DNA of 64,000 bases, taken from the NCBI RefSeq assembly GCF_006546775.1, contig NZ_VICE01000066.1, positions 31,764-95,763 on the forward strand. The letters are read 5' to 3'. Below are positions 10,056-22,262 of the stretch, one piece after another. Source of the DNA: Marilutibacter aestuarii. GTDB lineage: Bacteria; Pseudomonadota; Gammaproteobacteria; Xanthomonadales; Xanthomonadaceae. The notes under the pieces were generated by a model. It had not been told where the DNA came from. It worked only from the letters and a program-made list of their open reading frames with translations, and did not search any database. The translations under genes and the position numbers were made by a program. Every line of letters begins with the position of its first letter. The stretch's first letter is position 1.

Positions 10056-11606
10056 CTAGTTGCTGCTGGCCCCCGGGTTGTCCAGCAACGCCATCGCCTT
10101 CTCCAGCGCGACATGCACGCTGAGCGTGTCCGCGCCCTGCCGCGGCGGGTATTCCTTGATGCTCTTCATGTGCGCTTCGATGAAGGGGGTCGCCGCGGTG
10201 GGCGCCCAGAGCTTCGACGCCACGAACTTGCGGCCGATGTAACCCCACTCGTGACTTTCCGGGTCCATCTTTTCCAGTGGATCCATCCGCAGGTTGAAGA
10301 TGTAGGGCACCGAAGGCCAGTACTTCGCGTTCCACCAGATGCCTTCCTTCTTCACGCCGATGTGCATCTTCCAGTTGCCGACGCGCACGGCCGTGAGATC
10401 GGTTTCGTCGTAGTAGAACAGGGCACGGCGCGCCGACTCGTCGGTCTTGCCCGTCCACATGTCGAGCTGGTTGAAACCGTCGAGATGGACCTTGTAGGTG
10501 ATGCCGTTGGCTTCATAGCCTTTCAGCAGCTTTTCCTTGACGTCGGGAAGGCCCGCCGCCGCGGCCAGGGTCACGAAGACATCCTCGTGGCTCTGCAGGC
10601 CGTTGGACTTGCTGCCGGCCGGGATGTTGCCCGGCCAGCGGGCCAGCATCGGCACGCGCACGCCGCCTTCCCAGGTGCAGCCCTTCTCGCCGCGGAACGG
10701 GGCGTAGCCGCCGTCGGGCCACATCATCAGCTCGTTGCCGTTGTCGGTCGAGTAGATCACGATCGTGTCGTCGGCCAGGCCGTTGTCGTCCAGCCACTTC
10801 AGCAGGACGCCGACCTGCTCGTCGTGCTCGAGCATCTTGGCGCGGACCAGGTCCTCTTCGGCACGGCCCTCGGCGACCGCCATCTTCTTGTACTTCTCCT
10901 GGGGATGCGACCAGATGTGGATCGCCGTGGTGTTGAACCACATGAAGAAGGGGCCTTCCTTGTTGCGGTCCAGCCAGTCCACCGCCTTCTCCAGCACCTC
11001 GCCGTCGAAGGTCTCCATGCGCTTGCGGGTCAGCATGCCGGTGTTCTCGATCTTCTGCTTGCCGCGCCGGCCGAACACGCCGTCTTCGGTGTCGTCGTCC
11101 TCGTCGGTCGCCCAGGCGTGCAGGACGCCGCGCGGCGCGTACTTCTTCTTGTACTCGGGGTCCTTCTGGCCCGGATAGTCGAGCTGTTCCGGCTCTTCTT
11201 CCGCATTCAGGTGGTACAGGTTGCCGAACCACTCGTCGAAGCCGTGGGCGGTCGGAAGGAACTCATTGCGGTCGCCCAGGTGGTTCTTGCCGAACTGGCT
11301 GGTCTTGTAACCGGCGGCCTTGAGCACTTCGGCGAGCGTCGGGTCTTCCTTCTGGATGCCTCGCGGCGACCCCGGGATGCCGATGGTGGTCATGCCGGTG
11401 CGAATCGGCAGCTGCCCGGTGATGAAGGCCGCACGGCCTGCCGTGCAACTGGGCTGGCCATAGTGATCGGTGAAGATCATGCCTTCCTTGGCGATTCGAT
11501 CGATGTTGGGCGTGTCGCCCATCATGCCGTGGGTATAGGCACCCACGTTCCACATGCCGATGTCATCACCCCAGATGACGAGGATGTTGGGCTTCTTGCT
11601 TGGCAT
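10056..11606 (-). CDS. Arylsulfatase / sulfatase-like hydrolase
   Basis: 516 residues from ATG 11606, chosen for its ribosome site (AGGAG, 7 bases upstream) and because the fold starts at once with KKPNILVIWGDDIG. Sulfatases hydrolyse sulfate esters with a formylglycine made from an active-site Cys. Metal-binding Asp14-Asp15 and Cys54 in the C-T-A-G-R signature (Cys54 to Arg58) are visible, as are the catalytic FGKNHLGD segment and IYSTDNGNE for further metal ligands. The signature has Ala where many family members have Pro, which is within the accepted C-x-[PA]-x-R pattern. Unusually there is no signal peptide, although most such enzymes are exported. A formylglycine-generating enzyme is not in the window. 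The substrate is unknown. Confidence 0.88.
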   Translation of the reverse strand: MPSKKPNILVIWGDDIGMWNVGAYTHGMMGDTPNIDRIAKEGMIFTDHYGQPSCTAGRAAFITGQLPIRTGMTTIGIPGSPRGIQKEDPTLAEVLKAAGYKTSQFGKNHLGDRNEFLPTAHGFDEWFGNLYHLNAEEEPEQLDYPGQKDPEYKKKYAPRGVLHAWATDEDDDTEDGVFGRRGKQKIENTGMLTRKRMETFDGEVLEKAVDWLDRNKEGPFFMWFNTTAIHIWSHPQEKYKKMAVAEGRAEEDLVRAKMLEHDEQVGVLLKWLDDNGLADDTIVIYSTDNGNELMMWPDGGYAPFRGEKGCTWEGGVRVPMLARWPGNIPAGSKSNGLQSHEDVFVTLAAAAGLPDVKEKLLKGYEANGITYKVHLDGFNQLDMWTGKTDESARRALFYYDETDLTAVRVGNWKMHIGVKKEGIWWNAKYWPSVPYIFNLRMDPLEKMDPESHEWGYIGRKFVASKLWAPTAATPFIEAHMKSIKEYPPRQGADTLSVHVALEKAMALLDNPGASSN

Positions 11607-11877
11607 TTCACGACTCCTGTTGGCGTACGACCTGGGAAACGATGACGTGCGAGAAAGCAGGGGAAGCGGGTGTGCGATGGCGCGAACCCGGCGCGACGCG
11701 CTTGTACATCCCTGCGCCAAGCGAGTGGCAGGGAATGGTTCGCGGAGGCCATCGGCGGAGGCCTTGCAGATGACTGCCGCGGCATGCCATCGCAGCTAAA
11801 TGCGGACTGAATTGATCCCACAAAGCGCGTGACGGACAGGTGATTCGGAGATGTCGCCCAGGTGTCGGCGGGCCGCG

Positions 11878-12204
11878 TCAGAGCGACCGCCCGAACACGA
11901 GCGCGAACTTGCCGGGACGCCCTTCCCACTTGGCCGCATCCGCCGGCGGCTCGCCCTTGCGGGTGATCACGGGGGCATGTGCCGCCTGTTCGGCGGCGAA
12001 TGCGATCCAGGGTCCCAGCGCGTCCTCGCCGTCGCGCTGGATGGCCTCGACGGGACACTCGGGCTCGCAGACGCCGCAATCGATGCAGGCCTCCGGGTCG
12101 ATGACCAGCATCGCCTCGAGCTCGTGGAAGCAGTCCACCGGGCAGACCTCCACGCAGTCCATGTACTTGCAGCGGATGCAGTTGTCGGTGACGACGTAGG
12201 TCAT
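11878..12204 (-). CDS. fdxA: 7Fe ferredoxin FdxA
   Basis: 108 residues, the usual size of the FdxA type. Electron carrier with one [3Fe-4S] and one [4Fe-4S] cluster. The two cluster motifs are near the N-terminus: C-x2-C-x3-C-x3-C within [14 protein letters not shown], then [12 protein letters not shown]. The C-terminal third is the non-cluster extension of FdxA proteins, ending in FALVFGRSL. It is divergent from the gntR gene with 58 bases between the start codons, and the gntR palindrome lies in that space, so it could share control. Alternatively it is constitutively expressed as in other proteobacteria. Confidence 0.94.
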   Translation of the reverse strand: MTYVVTDNCIRCKYMDCVEVCPVDCFHELEAMLVIDPEACIDCGVCEPECPVEAIQRDGEDALGPWIAFAAEQAAHAPVITRKGEPPADAAKWEGRPGKFALVFGRSL

Positions 12205-12237
12205 GGGCGGAAGAAACGCGCGGCATTGATTGTCCGT

Positions 12238-12258
12238 TGATATTGTCTGACAATATCA
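12238..12258. promoter_or_regulatory. Perfect palindromic operator of the GntR/FCD regulator
   Basis: TGATATTGT-CTG-ACAATATCA, a 9-3-9 inverted repeat without mismatch. Its core TTGTCTGACAA fits the T-x-GT-N-AC-x-A half-site spacing known for the FadR/FCD subfamily of GntR regulators. It ends four bases before the gntR ATG and lies 34 bases upstream of the divergent fdxA start codon. Binding here would block gntR translation-proximal DNA, suggesting negative autoregulation. Confidence 0.8.
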
Positions 12259-12262
12259 GGCG

Positions 12263-12958
12263 ATGCAAGCCGCCCCGTCCAAGCCCAGCCACGCCGCCGC
12301 CATCCCTTCGGTCGAATCGCCTTCGGCCGTGGACGCCGTCGTCGGCGCGATCACCCGTGCCGTCCGCGAAGGCCATGTCGTTCCGGGACAGCGCCTGGTC
12401 GAACTGGACTTCGCCCGTCGGCTGGCGGTCTCGCGATCGTCGGTACGCGAGGCTTTCCAGCGGCTGGTCGCCGACGGGCTGCTCGCGGCGATACCCAACC
12501 GCGGCGTCACCATCCGCCAGCTGTCGCGCGCCGAGGTCGAGCAGTGGTTCGAGCTCCGGATCGCGCTCGAATCGCTCGCCATCCGCAAGGCCACGCCCGT
12601 ACTCGCCACCGACCCGGCCGCCCTGCGCGTACTGCTCGATGCCATGGACGAGGCGGTCAGCGATGGCGACATTCGTCGCTACTCGGACCTCAACCGCGAT
12701 CTGCATGAGCGCTGCACGCGCGCGGCCGGCAATCCCCAGCTGGCCGCCGTCCTCGAGCGGCTCGGCCATTCGATCCATGGGCTGCAGTTCCGCTTGATGG
12801 TCGAGCCCCGCAAGGCCTTCGAGACGCATGCGCAGCACCACCGGCTCGTCGAGGCCATCCTCGCCAACGACGCGGACGCGGCCGAACGCGAGGTGCGCGC
12901 GCACCTCGAAACCACGCGGCGCCTGATCCAGGCCCTGCCCGACCACCACTTCGCCTGA
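12263..12958 (+). CDS. GntR-family transcriptional regulator, FCD (FadR) subfamily
   Basis: 231 residues. The winged-helix DNA-binding domain spans roughly residues 22-88, with [20 protein letters not shown] and [15 protein letters not shown] as its classic motifs. The all-helical FCD ligand domain follows (95-225), with RDLHERC and the HHRLVEAI segment carrying likely metal-ligand His residues. This group usually senses organic acids or degradation intermediates. The start at ATG 12263 lies immediately next to a perfect 21-base palindrome, its probable operator. The nitroreductase gene follows after 19 bases on the same strand, so the two form an operon and the enzyme is the probable target; the inducer is unknown. 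Confidence 0.9.
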   Translation: MQAAPSKPSHAAAIPSVESPSAVDAVVGAITRAVREGHVVPGQRLVELDFARRLAVSRSSVREAFQRLVADGLLAAIPNRGVTIRQLSRAEVEQWFELRIALESLAIRKATPVLATDPAALRVLLDAMDEAVSDGDIRRYSDLNRDLHERCTRAAGNPQLAAVLERLGHSIHGLQFRLMVEPRKAFETHAQHHRLVEAILANDADAAEREVRAHLETTRRLIQALPDHHFA

Positions 12959-12977
12959 CGCCAGCAAGGACACGCCG

Positions 12978-13667
12978 ATGCCTGTCGCCCCGACCCACGA
13001 GTACGTGCCCATTCCCCTGCCCGACTACGAGGAGCTTCCGGTCGAGCAGATGCGCGCCAATGCAGAGGCCTTCCACGCGCGCATGCGCACGCGTCATACC
13101 GTGCGCGACTTCGACAGCCGCCCGGTGCCGCGCGACATCATCGAAGCCTGCCTGCGCGCCGCGGGCACTGCCCCCAACGGCGCCAACCACCAGCCCTGGC
13201 ATTTCAGCGTCATCGGCGACGCCGGCATGAAGCGCCGGATCCGCAAGGCCGCCGAGCGTGAAGAACGGGCGTTCTACGAAGGGAAGGCCGGCGAAGAGTG
13301 GCTGGACGCCCTGAAGCCCTTGGGCACGGACGCCGACAAGCCCTTCCTGGAGGAAGCGCCCTGGCTGATCTGCATTTTCGGCGAGCGCAAGAGCGCCTCG
13401 GCGGACGGCGTGCTGCGCAAGAACTACTACGTGCCCGAGTCGGTGAGCATCGCCACCGGCTTCCTGATCGCCGCGCTCCACCATGCCGGACTGGCCACGC
13501 TGACGCACACGCCCAACCCGATGAACTTCCTCAACGAAGTCTGCGCACGCCCGGCGCACGACAAGGCGTACATCCTGCTGGTGGTGGGCTATCCCAAGGC
13601 CGGTGCCACCATTCCCCGGCATGCGACCGAGAAGCGGCCGCTGGACGAAATCGCGACCTTCTTCTGA
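12978..13667 (+). CDS. Nitroreductase-family flavoprotein
   Basis: 229 residues. FMN-dependent oxidoreductase of the nitroreductase fold. FMN-phosphate-binding residues are in the RTRHTVRDF segment (37-45), and the conserved [13 protein letters not shown] segment (64-76) places it nearer the iodotyrosine-deiodinase/BluB-like branch than to NfsA or NfsB. A further FMN contact lies in [14 protein letters not shown]. Ribosome site AAGGA 11 bases upstream of the ATG. Cotranscribed with the gntR gene, which suggests expression in response to a particular compound rather than constitutive redox housekeeping. The physiological substrate cannot be told from sequence. It ends six bases from the convergent tadA stop codon. 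Confidence 0.85.
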   Translation: MPVAPTHEYVPIPLPDYEELPVEQMRANAEAFHARMRTRHTVRDFDSRPVPRDIIEACLRAAGTAPNGANHQPWHFSVIGDAGMKRRIRKAAEREERAFYEGKAGEEWLDALKPLGTDADKPFLEEAPWLICIFGERKSASADGVLRKNYYVPESVSIATGFLIAALHHAGLATLTHTPNPMNFLNEVCARPAHDKAYILLVVGYPKAGATIPRHATEKRPLDEIATFF

Positions 13668-13673
13668 CGGGCC

Positions 13674-14159
13674 TCAGCCCGCGCGGGGCTTGCCGCGCTT
13701 GGCCCTGAAATAAGCGGTCAGCCGCGCGCCGGCCTCCTCGCCGAGCACCCCACCGACCACCTCGATGCGATGATTGTGGCGGGGGTCGGCCAGCAGGTCG
13801 AACACGCTGCCCGCCGCGCCGGTCTTGGGGTCGCTGGCGCCATACACGACACGCGCGACCCGGGCGTGGACCATCGCCATCGCGCACATCGCACAGGGCT
13901 CCAGGGTGACGTAGAGCGTGCTGCCGATCAGTCGGTGGTTGCCCAGCCGCAATCCCGCCTGGCGCATGGCGACGATCTCGGCATGGGCGGTCGGGTCGTG
14001 TTCGGTGATGTTGCGGTTCCAGCCCTCCCCGAGCACTTCGCCCTCGGCCGACACCAGCACGGCGCCCACGGGGATCTCGTCGTCCTCTCGCTCCGCCCGC
14101 GTGGCCAGGGCCAGGGCGTGGCGCATCCAGCGCTCGTCGCCGGTCATCGCCTCATTCAT
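13674..14159 (-). CDS. tadA: tRNA-specific adenosine deaminase (A34 to inosine)
   Basis: 161 residues from ATG 14159. Converts the wobble adenosine of tRNA-Arg(ACG) to inosine; essential in most bacteria. The zinc site and catalytic residues are present: His59 and Glu61 in TAHAEIVAM, Cys89 and Cys92 in EPCAMC. The GWNRN segment and the [16 protein letters not shown] segment also match TadA. Longer upstream frames overlap the neighbouring hydrolase and were dropped. The start codon lies eight bases inside the end of the upstream hydrolase gene, implying translational coupling. Confidence 0.95.
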   Translation of the reverse strand: MNEAMTGDERWMRHALALATRAEREDDEIPVGAVLVSAEGEVLGEGWNRNITEHDPTAHAEIVAMRQAGLRLGNHRLIGSTLYVTLEPCAMCAMAMVHARVARVVYGASDPKTGAAGSVFDLLADPRHNHRIEVVGGVLGEEAGARLTAYFRAKRGKPRAG

Positions 14160-15186
14160 CGGCGGTCTCGACCAGGGCGTCGAGCAGGGCCGCGTGGAAG
14201 CGCGCCGGCGCCTCGACCTGGGGCGAATGGCCCAACTCGGGGAACTCGACAAGGGTCGCATCGGGGATCGCCCCAGCCGCCCAGCGGCCCAGCACGGGAT
14301 AGTCGCCCAGGCGCGCGGCGACCTCCGGCGGCGCACGCCCGGCGCCCGGCGCGGTCCGGTCCTTGCCGCCGATCATCAGCACGACGGGCACGCGGATGGA
14401 CCCGAATTCGTGCACGACCGGCTGGGTGAACAGCATGTCACTGGCCAACGCCTGGTTCCAGGCGACCTGCCGTCCGCCCGGCCCGGCATACATGCCGGCG
14501 AGCATGTCGACCCAGCGGTCGTATTCCGGCTTCCACGCGCCGTTGTAATAGAAGCGCGACTGGTAGGCCTTGATGGACGCGGCGTCGGTGCGCAGTTCCT
14601 GCGCGAACAGCGCGTCGATGCTCGCGTAAGGCACGCCCTCGGCCTGCCAGTCCTCGATCCCGATCGGATTGACCAGCACCAGGCGCTCGACCGCGTCGGG
14701 GAAGTCCAGCGCATGGCGCGTGGCGAGCATGCCGCCCATCGAGTGGCCGATGACAATGGCGCGCTCGACACCGGCCTTGGCCAGCAGCGCATGCGTGTTG
14801 GCCGCGAGCTGGTGGAAGCTGAACTGGTAGGCGGCGGGCTTGCTGGACTTGCAGAAACCCACCTGGTCCGGCGCGATGACGCGGAACCCGGCGCCGGACA
14901 GCACCCCGATGGTGGCCTCCCAGGTCGCCGCGCAGAAGTTCTTGCCGTGCATCAGCACGACGGTCCGGCCATTGGGCGCGCCGTCCGGCGGCACGTCCAT
15001 GTAGGCCATCTCCAGCGCCTGCCCCTGCGACTGGAAGCGGTAGGTCGACACCGGATGCGGATAGTCGAAGCCCTCCAGCCGCGCGCCATGCACCGGCAAT
15101 GCCCCGGTGGCCAGCCCTCCGTTGGCCGCACATCCTGCAAGACCCAGGATCCACCCCAAGCACCACACGCGTGCACCTGTCCTCAT
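14152..15186 (-). CDS. Alpha/beta-hydrolase lipoprotein
   Basis: 344 residues from ATG 15186, which follows GAGGAG by eight bases. The N-terminus is a lipoprotein signal ending in LAGC with the acylated Cys at 19, so the enzyme is probably anchored facing the periplasm. The fold shows the oxyanion-region [10 protein letters not shown], the nucleophile elbow GHSMGG, an acidic residue after strand 7 ([11 protein letters not shown]), and the catalytic His in the [10 protein letters not shown] segment. It resembles soluble epoxide-hydrolase or haloalkane-dehalogenase-like hydrolases; substrate unknown. It overlaps the start of tadA by eight bases and is likely cotranscribed with it. Confidence 0.85.
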   Translation of the reverse strand: MRTGARVWCLGWILGLAGCAANGGLATGALPVHGARLEGFDYPHPVSTYRFQSQGQALEMAYMDVPPDGAPNGRTVVLMHGKNFCAATWEATIGVLSGAGFRVIAPDQVGFCKSSKPAAYQFSFHQLAANTHALLAKAGVERAIVIGHSMGGMLATRHALDFPDAVERLVLVNPIGIEDWQAEGVPYASIDALFAQELRTDAASIKAYQSRFYYNGAWKPEYDRWVDMLAGMYAGPGGRQVAWNQALASDMLFTQPVVHEFGSIRVPVVLMIGGKDRTAPGAGRAPPEVAARLGDYPVLGRWAAGAIPDATLVEFPELGHSPQVEAPARFHAALLDALVETADE

Positions 15187-15261
15187 CGATCGGTCTCCTC
15201 GCTCAAGGCCGCGGCAGGATCGCGCCACCGGGGCATCACGGCACGGGACGCAGTCGCGTGC

Positions 15262-15759
15262 TCATTCCACGTAGACCCAGTTCCTGGATTCGCTCGCCGA
15301 GATCTTGATGCGTCCCACGTGGCGTACCAGGGTATCGGTCGAGCGGGTGCGTGCCAGCAGCGTCTCGCCCACCTTCAGCGTCGACACGCTCTCCACTCTC
15401 GCCGACTTGCGGTCGGTCGCCAGCTCGACGCGGGTGATCCGTACATCGAAGCGTGGCTTCAACAGTCCACGGCTGGCCTGGTCGAGCCTGCGAAAGAGTT
15501 CGACCGAGGCTTCCAGGTCGCGACAGGCCCGTTCCCGCCCCACCGTCTCACGGGTCGCCTGCTCGCCCTGGATCGAAACGACTTCGCCCTGGTAGTCGGT
15601 CGCCAGGCTGGCGCACAGGGCCGCGGCTTCATGCCGGTCCAATGCCGCCAGTTGTTCGACATGGAACGCCTCGATCGACGCTTCCGTCATCTTGCGACTG
15701 CCATCGAAGTACCACCAGCCCAGGACCAGCAATACGGCCAACAGGAACAGCTTCCTCAT
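15262..15759 (-). CDS. Uncharacterised membrane-anchored small protein
   Basis: 165 residues from ATG 15759; an in-frame ATG at 15783 would add eight basic residues. Residues 1-16 are a single hydrophobic segment (KLFLLAVLLVLGWWYF), followed by a soluble domain of about 140 residues rich in charged residues. The arrangement (helix AFHVEQLAALDRHEAAALCASL, then alternating strands such as FDVRITRVELA and RVESVSTLKV) suggests an NTF2-like or cystatin-like fold, but I recognise no motif. Probably faces the periplasm. It lies between guaA and the hydrolase on the same strand, 49 bases from the former. Confidence 0.6.
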   Translation of the reverse strand: MRKLFLLAVLLVLGWWYFDGSRKMTEASIEAFHVEQLAALDRHEAAALCASLATDYQGEVVSIQGEQATRETVGRERACRDLEASVELFRRLDQASRGLLKPRFDVRITRVELATDRKSARVESVSTLKVGETLLARTRSTDTLVRHVGRIKISASESRNWVYVE

Positions 15760-15808
15760 CCTCTCTGCGCCCCCCCGTCGCATGGTGCCGCGAAATCGCG
15801 CGCCCGCG

Positions 15809-17374
<1,566 letters not shown>

Positions 17375-17378
17375 GGTG

Positions 17379-17473
17379 GGTGATGGGTATTGGGTGATGG
17401 GTGATTCGATTGGCGGCGACAGCCTCGGGTCCGGATGTTCGCGAATCACGAAACCCCGAATCACCAATCACGC
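17379..17473. repeat. GATTCG-type intergenic repeat between guaB and guaA
   Basis: Contains tandem copies of GGGTGATGGGT and the 15-base unit GTGATGGGTGATTCG (17394-17408) on the left, and the roughly complementary CGAATCACG / CGAATCACCAATCACG units on the right (about 17440-17472). The same 15 bases recur in the fadB-fadA interval. The left and right halves can pair into an imperfect stem-loop in guaBA mRNA. Confidence 0.7.
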
Positions 17474-17483
17474 CGTGCCGGCG

Positions 17484-18968
<1,485 letters not shown>

Positions 18969-18970
18969 TC

Positions 18971-18976
18971 ATTGTA
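18971..18976 (-). promoter_or_regulatory. Candidate -10 element for guaBA
   Basis: TACAAT on the minus strand, 30 bases upstream of the guaB start codon, in the only AT-rich patch of the folD-guaB interval. No good -35 box is visible at the right distance, so this is tentative. Confidence 0.35.
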
Positions 18977-19073
18977 ACCTGTTCGGCCCCCGCTGGCGCT
19001 GCCCCGTGGGGCAACCGGGCGTTCCAGCGGCGATGCCGCGCGACCCGGCTTGGCCGCCGTTCAGCGACGGCCG

Positions 19074-19982
19074 TCAGGCGACGTCGCCGTCGGCCGCCTC
19101 CGCCGCCTCCAGGGTGTTCTGCATCAGCGTGGCCACCGTCATCGGGCCGACGCCACCGGGCACCGGGGTGATCCAGCTGGCCCGCTGCAACGCCGCCTGG
19201 AAGCCGACGTCGCCGACCAGCCGGCCATCGTCGAGGCGGTTGATGCCCACGTCGATCACCACCGCACCGGGCTTGACCCATTCGCCCGGGATGAGGCCCG
19301 GGCGCCCCACCGCCACCACGAGGATGTCGGCGCCGCGCACCGCGGCCTCCAGCACGCCGGGCGGGGTGAATTTGTGGCAGCTGGTGACGGTGCAGCCCGC
19401 GATCAGCAGCTCCAGCGCCATCGGCCGGCCGACGTGGTTGGACACGCCGACGATGGTCGCGCTCTGGCCCCGCACCGGGCGGTCGGTATACGCCAGCAGC
19501 GTGGTGATGCCACGCGGGGTGCAGGGGCGCAGGCCGAACTGGCGCAGGGCCAGGTGGCCGACGTTCTCGGGATGGAACCCGTCCACGTCCTTGGCCGGGC
19601 TGATCCGGTTGATCAGCGCGGTGGCGTCGCGCCGGTCCGGCAGCGGCAACTGCAACAGGATGCCGTGGATGGCGGGATCGGCATTGAGCCTGTCGATCAG
19701 CGCCAGCAGCTCGGCATCGCTGGCATCGGCCGGCAGGTCGTGGTCGATCGCACGGATGCCGACCTTCTCGGCCGCCCGGCGCTTGTTGCGCACGTAGACC
19801 GCGGACGCGGGGTCGTCGCCCACCAGCACCACCGCCAGGCCGGGTCGGGACTTGCCGGCGGCCAGGCGCGCGTCGACCTGCGTCCCCAGCGAGTCGAGCA
19901 GGTCCTCGGCGATGCGCTTGCCATCGAGGATCCTTGCGGTCCCGGCCAGCGCGGCGGGTCGGGGGGCGTGCGAGTCGGTCAT
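19074..19982 (-). CDS. folD: Methylenetetrahydrofolate dehydrogenase / methenyl-THF cyclohydrolase
   Basis: 302 residues. Bifunctional enzyme that interconverts 5,10-methylene-THF and 10-formyl-THF, supplying one-carbon units for purines and formyl-Met. Tyr and the catalytic Lys are in the [10 protein letters not shown] segment, the substrate loop is [10 protein letters not shown], the NADP loop is the [11 protein letters not shown] segment, and the C-terminal [16 protein letters not shown] motif is intact. Length is slightly above the usual 285 because of an N-terminal extension of about 16 residues before [12 protein letters not shown]. It is divergent from the DUF1244 gene and 132 bases upstream of guaB on the same strand, a purine-related neighbour. 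Confidence 0.96.
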   Translation of the reverse strand: MTDSHAPRPAALAGTARILDGKRIAEDLLDSLGTQVDARLAAGKSRPGLAVVLVGDDPASAVYVRNKRRAAEKVGIRAIDHDLPADASDAELLALIDRLNADPAIHGILLQLPLPDRRDATALINRISPAKDVDGFHPENVGHLALRQFGLRPCTPRGITTLLAYTDRPVRGQSATIVGVSNHVGRPMALELLIAGCTVTSCHKFTPPGVLEAAVRGADILVVAVGRPGLIPGEWVKPGAVVIDVGINRLDDGRLVGDVGFQAALQRASWITPVPGGVGPMTVATLMQNTLEAAEAADGDVA

Positions 19983-20066
19983 GCGGTTTCCGGGAGGCTG
20001 CGCTAGAGTCGTGGCCAGCCATTATCGCCCATCCGGCCGACGAGGCCGAGCCCGACGGACCGCCCC

Positions 20067-20372
20067 ATGACCGACATCGACCACGAAACCCTCCACCTGG
20101 AGGCCGCGGCCTTCCGCCGCCTGCGCGACCACCTCGTGCAGGCGCGTCCGGACGTGCAGAACATCGACCTGATGATCCTCGCCGGCTTCTGCCGCAACTG
20201 CCTCTCCGACTGGTATCGCGAAGCGGCCGAGGCCCGCGGCATCACCATGACGCGCGACGAAGCCCGCGAGGCCGTCTACGGCATGCCCTTCGCCGAATGG
20301 AAAGCGCTGCACCAGCGCGAGGCCAGCGCCGAACAACTGGCGGCCTTCGAGGCGGCGCGGAAGCGGGAATGA
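20067..20372 (+). CDS. DUF1244 family protein
   Basis: 101 residues, soluble, no signal peptide. The invariant DUF1244 core RPDVQNIDLMILAGFCRNCLSDWY is at residues 29-52, including the closely spaced Cys pair in FCRNC that could bind metal. The family is common in proteobacteria and has no assigned function. It overlaps the next gene by four bases (ATGA), so the two are translationally coupled, and it is divergent from folD with 84 bases between starts. Confidence 0.87.
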   Translation: MTDIDHETLHLEAAAFRRLRDHLVQARPDVQNIDLMILAGFCRNCLSDWYREAAEARGITMTRDEAREAVYGMPFAEWKALHQREASAEQLAAFEAARKRE

Positions 20373-21154
20373 ACGGTGGCCGCATCGCCCTGGGCGCGCT
20401 TCTCCTGCTGGCCCTGGGCTATGCCGCCGTCTGCGCCTGGCTGTATGCCGGACAGCGCCAGATGGTCTATTTCCCGACGGCGACGCGGGTGGCGGCGCGC
20501 GAGACGGACTTCGTGCTGCGGCACGAGGGCGAGACGCTGCGCGGCTGGGTGCTGAACCGAGACGCCGAACGCGCCCTGCTCTACTTCGGCGGAAATGCCG
20601 AAGCGATCGACGCCCATCGCGACAGCTTCGCCCGCTGGTTCCCCGACCATGCCGTCTACCTGCTGGCCTATCGCGGTTACGGCGCCAGCACGGGCACGCC
20701 GGATGAGGCCGCGCTGGTCTCCGACGCGCGCTTCCTGTTCGACGTCGTCTCCAGCCGGCACCGCCCGGTCGACGTGATCGGCCGCAGCCTCGGCAGCGGG
20801 GTCGCCAGCCAGCTGGCCGCCAGCCGCCCCGTCGCACGCCTGGCGCTGGTGACGCCCTTCGACAGCCTCGCCGCCGTCGGCCAGGCGCACTATCCATGGC
20901 TACCGGTGCAGTGGCTCGCTCGCGACCGCTACGACTCGGCCCGCCACCTGGCCGACTACCGCGGACCGGTGCTGATCGTGCGCGCCGAGCACGACACGCT
21001 CATCCCGGCCGACAGCACGCGGCGGCTGGCCGAGGCATTGCCGCAGCCGCCCCGGATCGTGGTGCTAGAGGGCGCCGGGCACAACGGGTTCGATGCCAGC
21101 CCGGCGTATGCGCGGGCGCTGCAGGCCTTCCTGGACGGTCGACCCGCCGATTGA
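20369..21154 (+). CDS. Membrane-anchored alpha/beta hydrolase
   Basis: 261 residues from ATG 20369, which overlaps the DUF1244 stop codon by four bases; longer upstream starts run antisense to folD. Residues 5-25 are a single hydrophobic anchor, followed by RQMVYFPT, a feature of BEM46/ABHD13-like hydrolases. The nucleophile elbow is GRSLGSG, the acid lies in the IVRAEHDTLIPADST segment, and the catalytic His in EGAGHNGF. Probably a lipid- or ester-cleaving enzyme facing the periplasm; substrate unknown. The coupling to DUF1244 suggests a shared, undefined process. Confidence 0.85.
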   Translation: MNGGRIALGALLLLALGYAAVCAWLYAGQRQMVYFPTATRVAARETDFVLRHEGETLRGWVLNRDAERALLYFGGNAEAIDAHRDSFARWFPDHAVYLLAYRGYGASTGTPDEAALVSDARFLFDVVSSRHRPVDVIGRSLGSGVASQLAASRPVARLALVTPFDSLAAVGQAHYPWLPVQWLARDRYDSARHLADYRGPVLIVRAEHDTLIPADSTRRLAEALPQPPRIVVLEGAGHNGFDASPAYARALQAFLDGRPAD

Positions 21155-21161
21155 GGGCCGT

Positions 21162-22184
21162 TCAGTCGCGTGGCACGGGCACGCTGCTGGCCGGCTTCGG
21201 GCAACGCGGCACCCCCGAGCCCACCACGCAGTTCACGCAACACTGCTGCGGCCGGGGCGTTGCGTCCCATGCAGGCGTCGAGGGCGGCGCCAGCATCGGC
21301 AGGCCCGGCTTGAGCTTGAGCAGTGCCGCCCAGTTCTGCTGGTTGAAGCTGCAGGCCTTGGGGTTGGCGGGATTGCACGCGGTGCTGGGCCCGCGCGGCA
21401 GGTTCCAGAAACGTCCGTTGCGGTTCACCGGCAGCATGCGCATCGTGACGCTGTGCTGGACATTGCCACCGACCAGGTCGGCCTGTTTGCCGTCCACGTT
21501 GACGACGACATCGCAATGCATCGCGAGTGAACTGGACGGGTTCGCGGCCAGCCAGCGCACCAGGCCGGCGTGGCCATCGACCGAGGATGCGTCGCCACGA
21601 ACGTAGCAGAGCAGGTCGCCCCTGGCCGGCGAGGCGCTGTCGGGATCGAGCAGGGTGAAGGGACTGTCGGGATTGCGATAGGCATCGCGCACGTAGTCGA
21701 CATGGCTGGGGGACGACCGGAAGCCGGGCACGCCCGATTGCACCATCACGTAGGAAATGAACGCCGCCGACCAGGGCGTGTCGACCAGGAATCCGCGGCA
21801 GTTGGGCGATGCATAGCTGTCGTTGTTGACGTATTCGCAGGTGCTCGCCCCGGGACGCGAGGCCATCGCGTGCAGCAGGCCGCTACCGCGCCAGTAATCG
21901 ACCACGCGCTTCCAGGCCGGCGTCGCGCCATCGCTCAGGCGCGAGGCTTCCATCTCGGCGACGCCGGCGCTGGCCAGGCGTCCGTCGGTGTCGATGAACG
22001 GCTCGTACCACAACCGGTTCTCGCGGCAGGCGACCGCGGAAATCCGCGACGGCAGGTCGCGTGCATGCGCCGGGTCCATGAATCCGCAACCCGCTGCGAG
22101 CGCGGCACCGGGCCACGACAGCCACGCGGCGGCGGCGAACAGGGCGATGATCACGACCGTTCCGGCAAGACCCCTGTTCCGCAT
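21162..22184 (-). CDS. DUF2272 family exported protein
   Basis: 340 residues with an N-terminal signal peptide (hydrophobic residues 6-30, cleavage probably near ALAAG). The TPWSAAFISYVMVQSGVPGF segment followed by SHVDYVRDAYR, then RGDLLCYVRG and DGHAGLV further on, is the DUF2272 pattern, which resembles NlpC/P60- or CHAP-type papain-like folds (Trp-Ser-Ala with conserved Asp and His). No catalytic Cys is obvious at the usual place. The C-terminal 80 residues are Cys- and Pro-rich (CNPANPKAC, PQQCCVNCVV), so disulfides are likely outside the cytoplasm. Function unknown. Convergent with the hydrolase gene, seven bases apart. Confidence 0.75.
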   Translation of the reverse strand: MRNRGLAGTVVIIALFAAAAWLSWPGAALAAGCGFMDPAHARDLPSRISAVACRENRLWYEPFIDTDGRLASAGVAEMEASRLSDGATPAWKRVVDYWRGSGLLHAMASRPGASTCEYVNNDSYASPNCRGFLVDTPWSAAFISYVMVQSGVPGFRSSPSHVDYVRDAYRNPDSPFTLLDPDSASPARGDLLCYVRGDASSVDGHAGLVRWLAANPSSSLAMHCDVVVNVDGKQADLVGGNVQHSVTMRMLPVNRNGRFWNLPRGPSTACNPANPKACSFNQQNWAALLKLKPGLPMLAPPSTPAWDATPRPQQCCVNCVVGSGVPRCPKPASSVPVPRD

Positions 22185-22262
22185 GGCGCACTCCCCCGGC
22201 TCGACTGGCCTCCATCGTTCCAGAGCCGATGTCGGCGGCGGGTGAGCGCGGCCGCGGCGGGC

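Noticed and set aside
8817..11645. Plus-strand frame of over 940 codons across the methyltransferase and sulfatase
   Set aside because: Antisense to two well-supported genes with clear motifs; low-complexity composition and no ribosome site.
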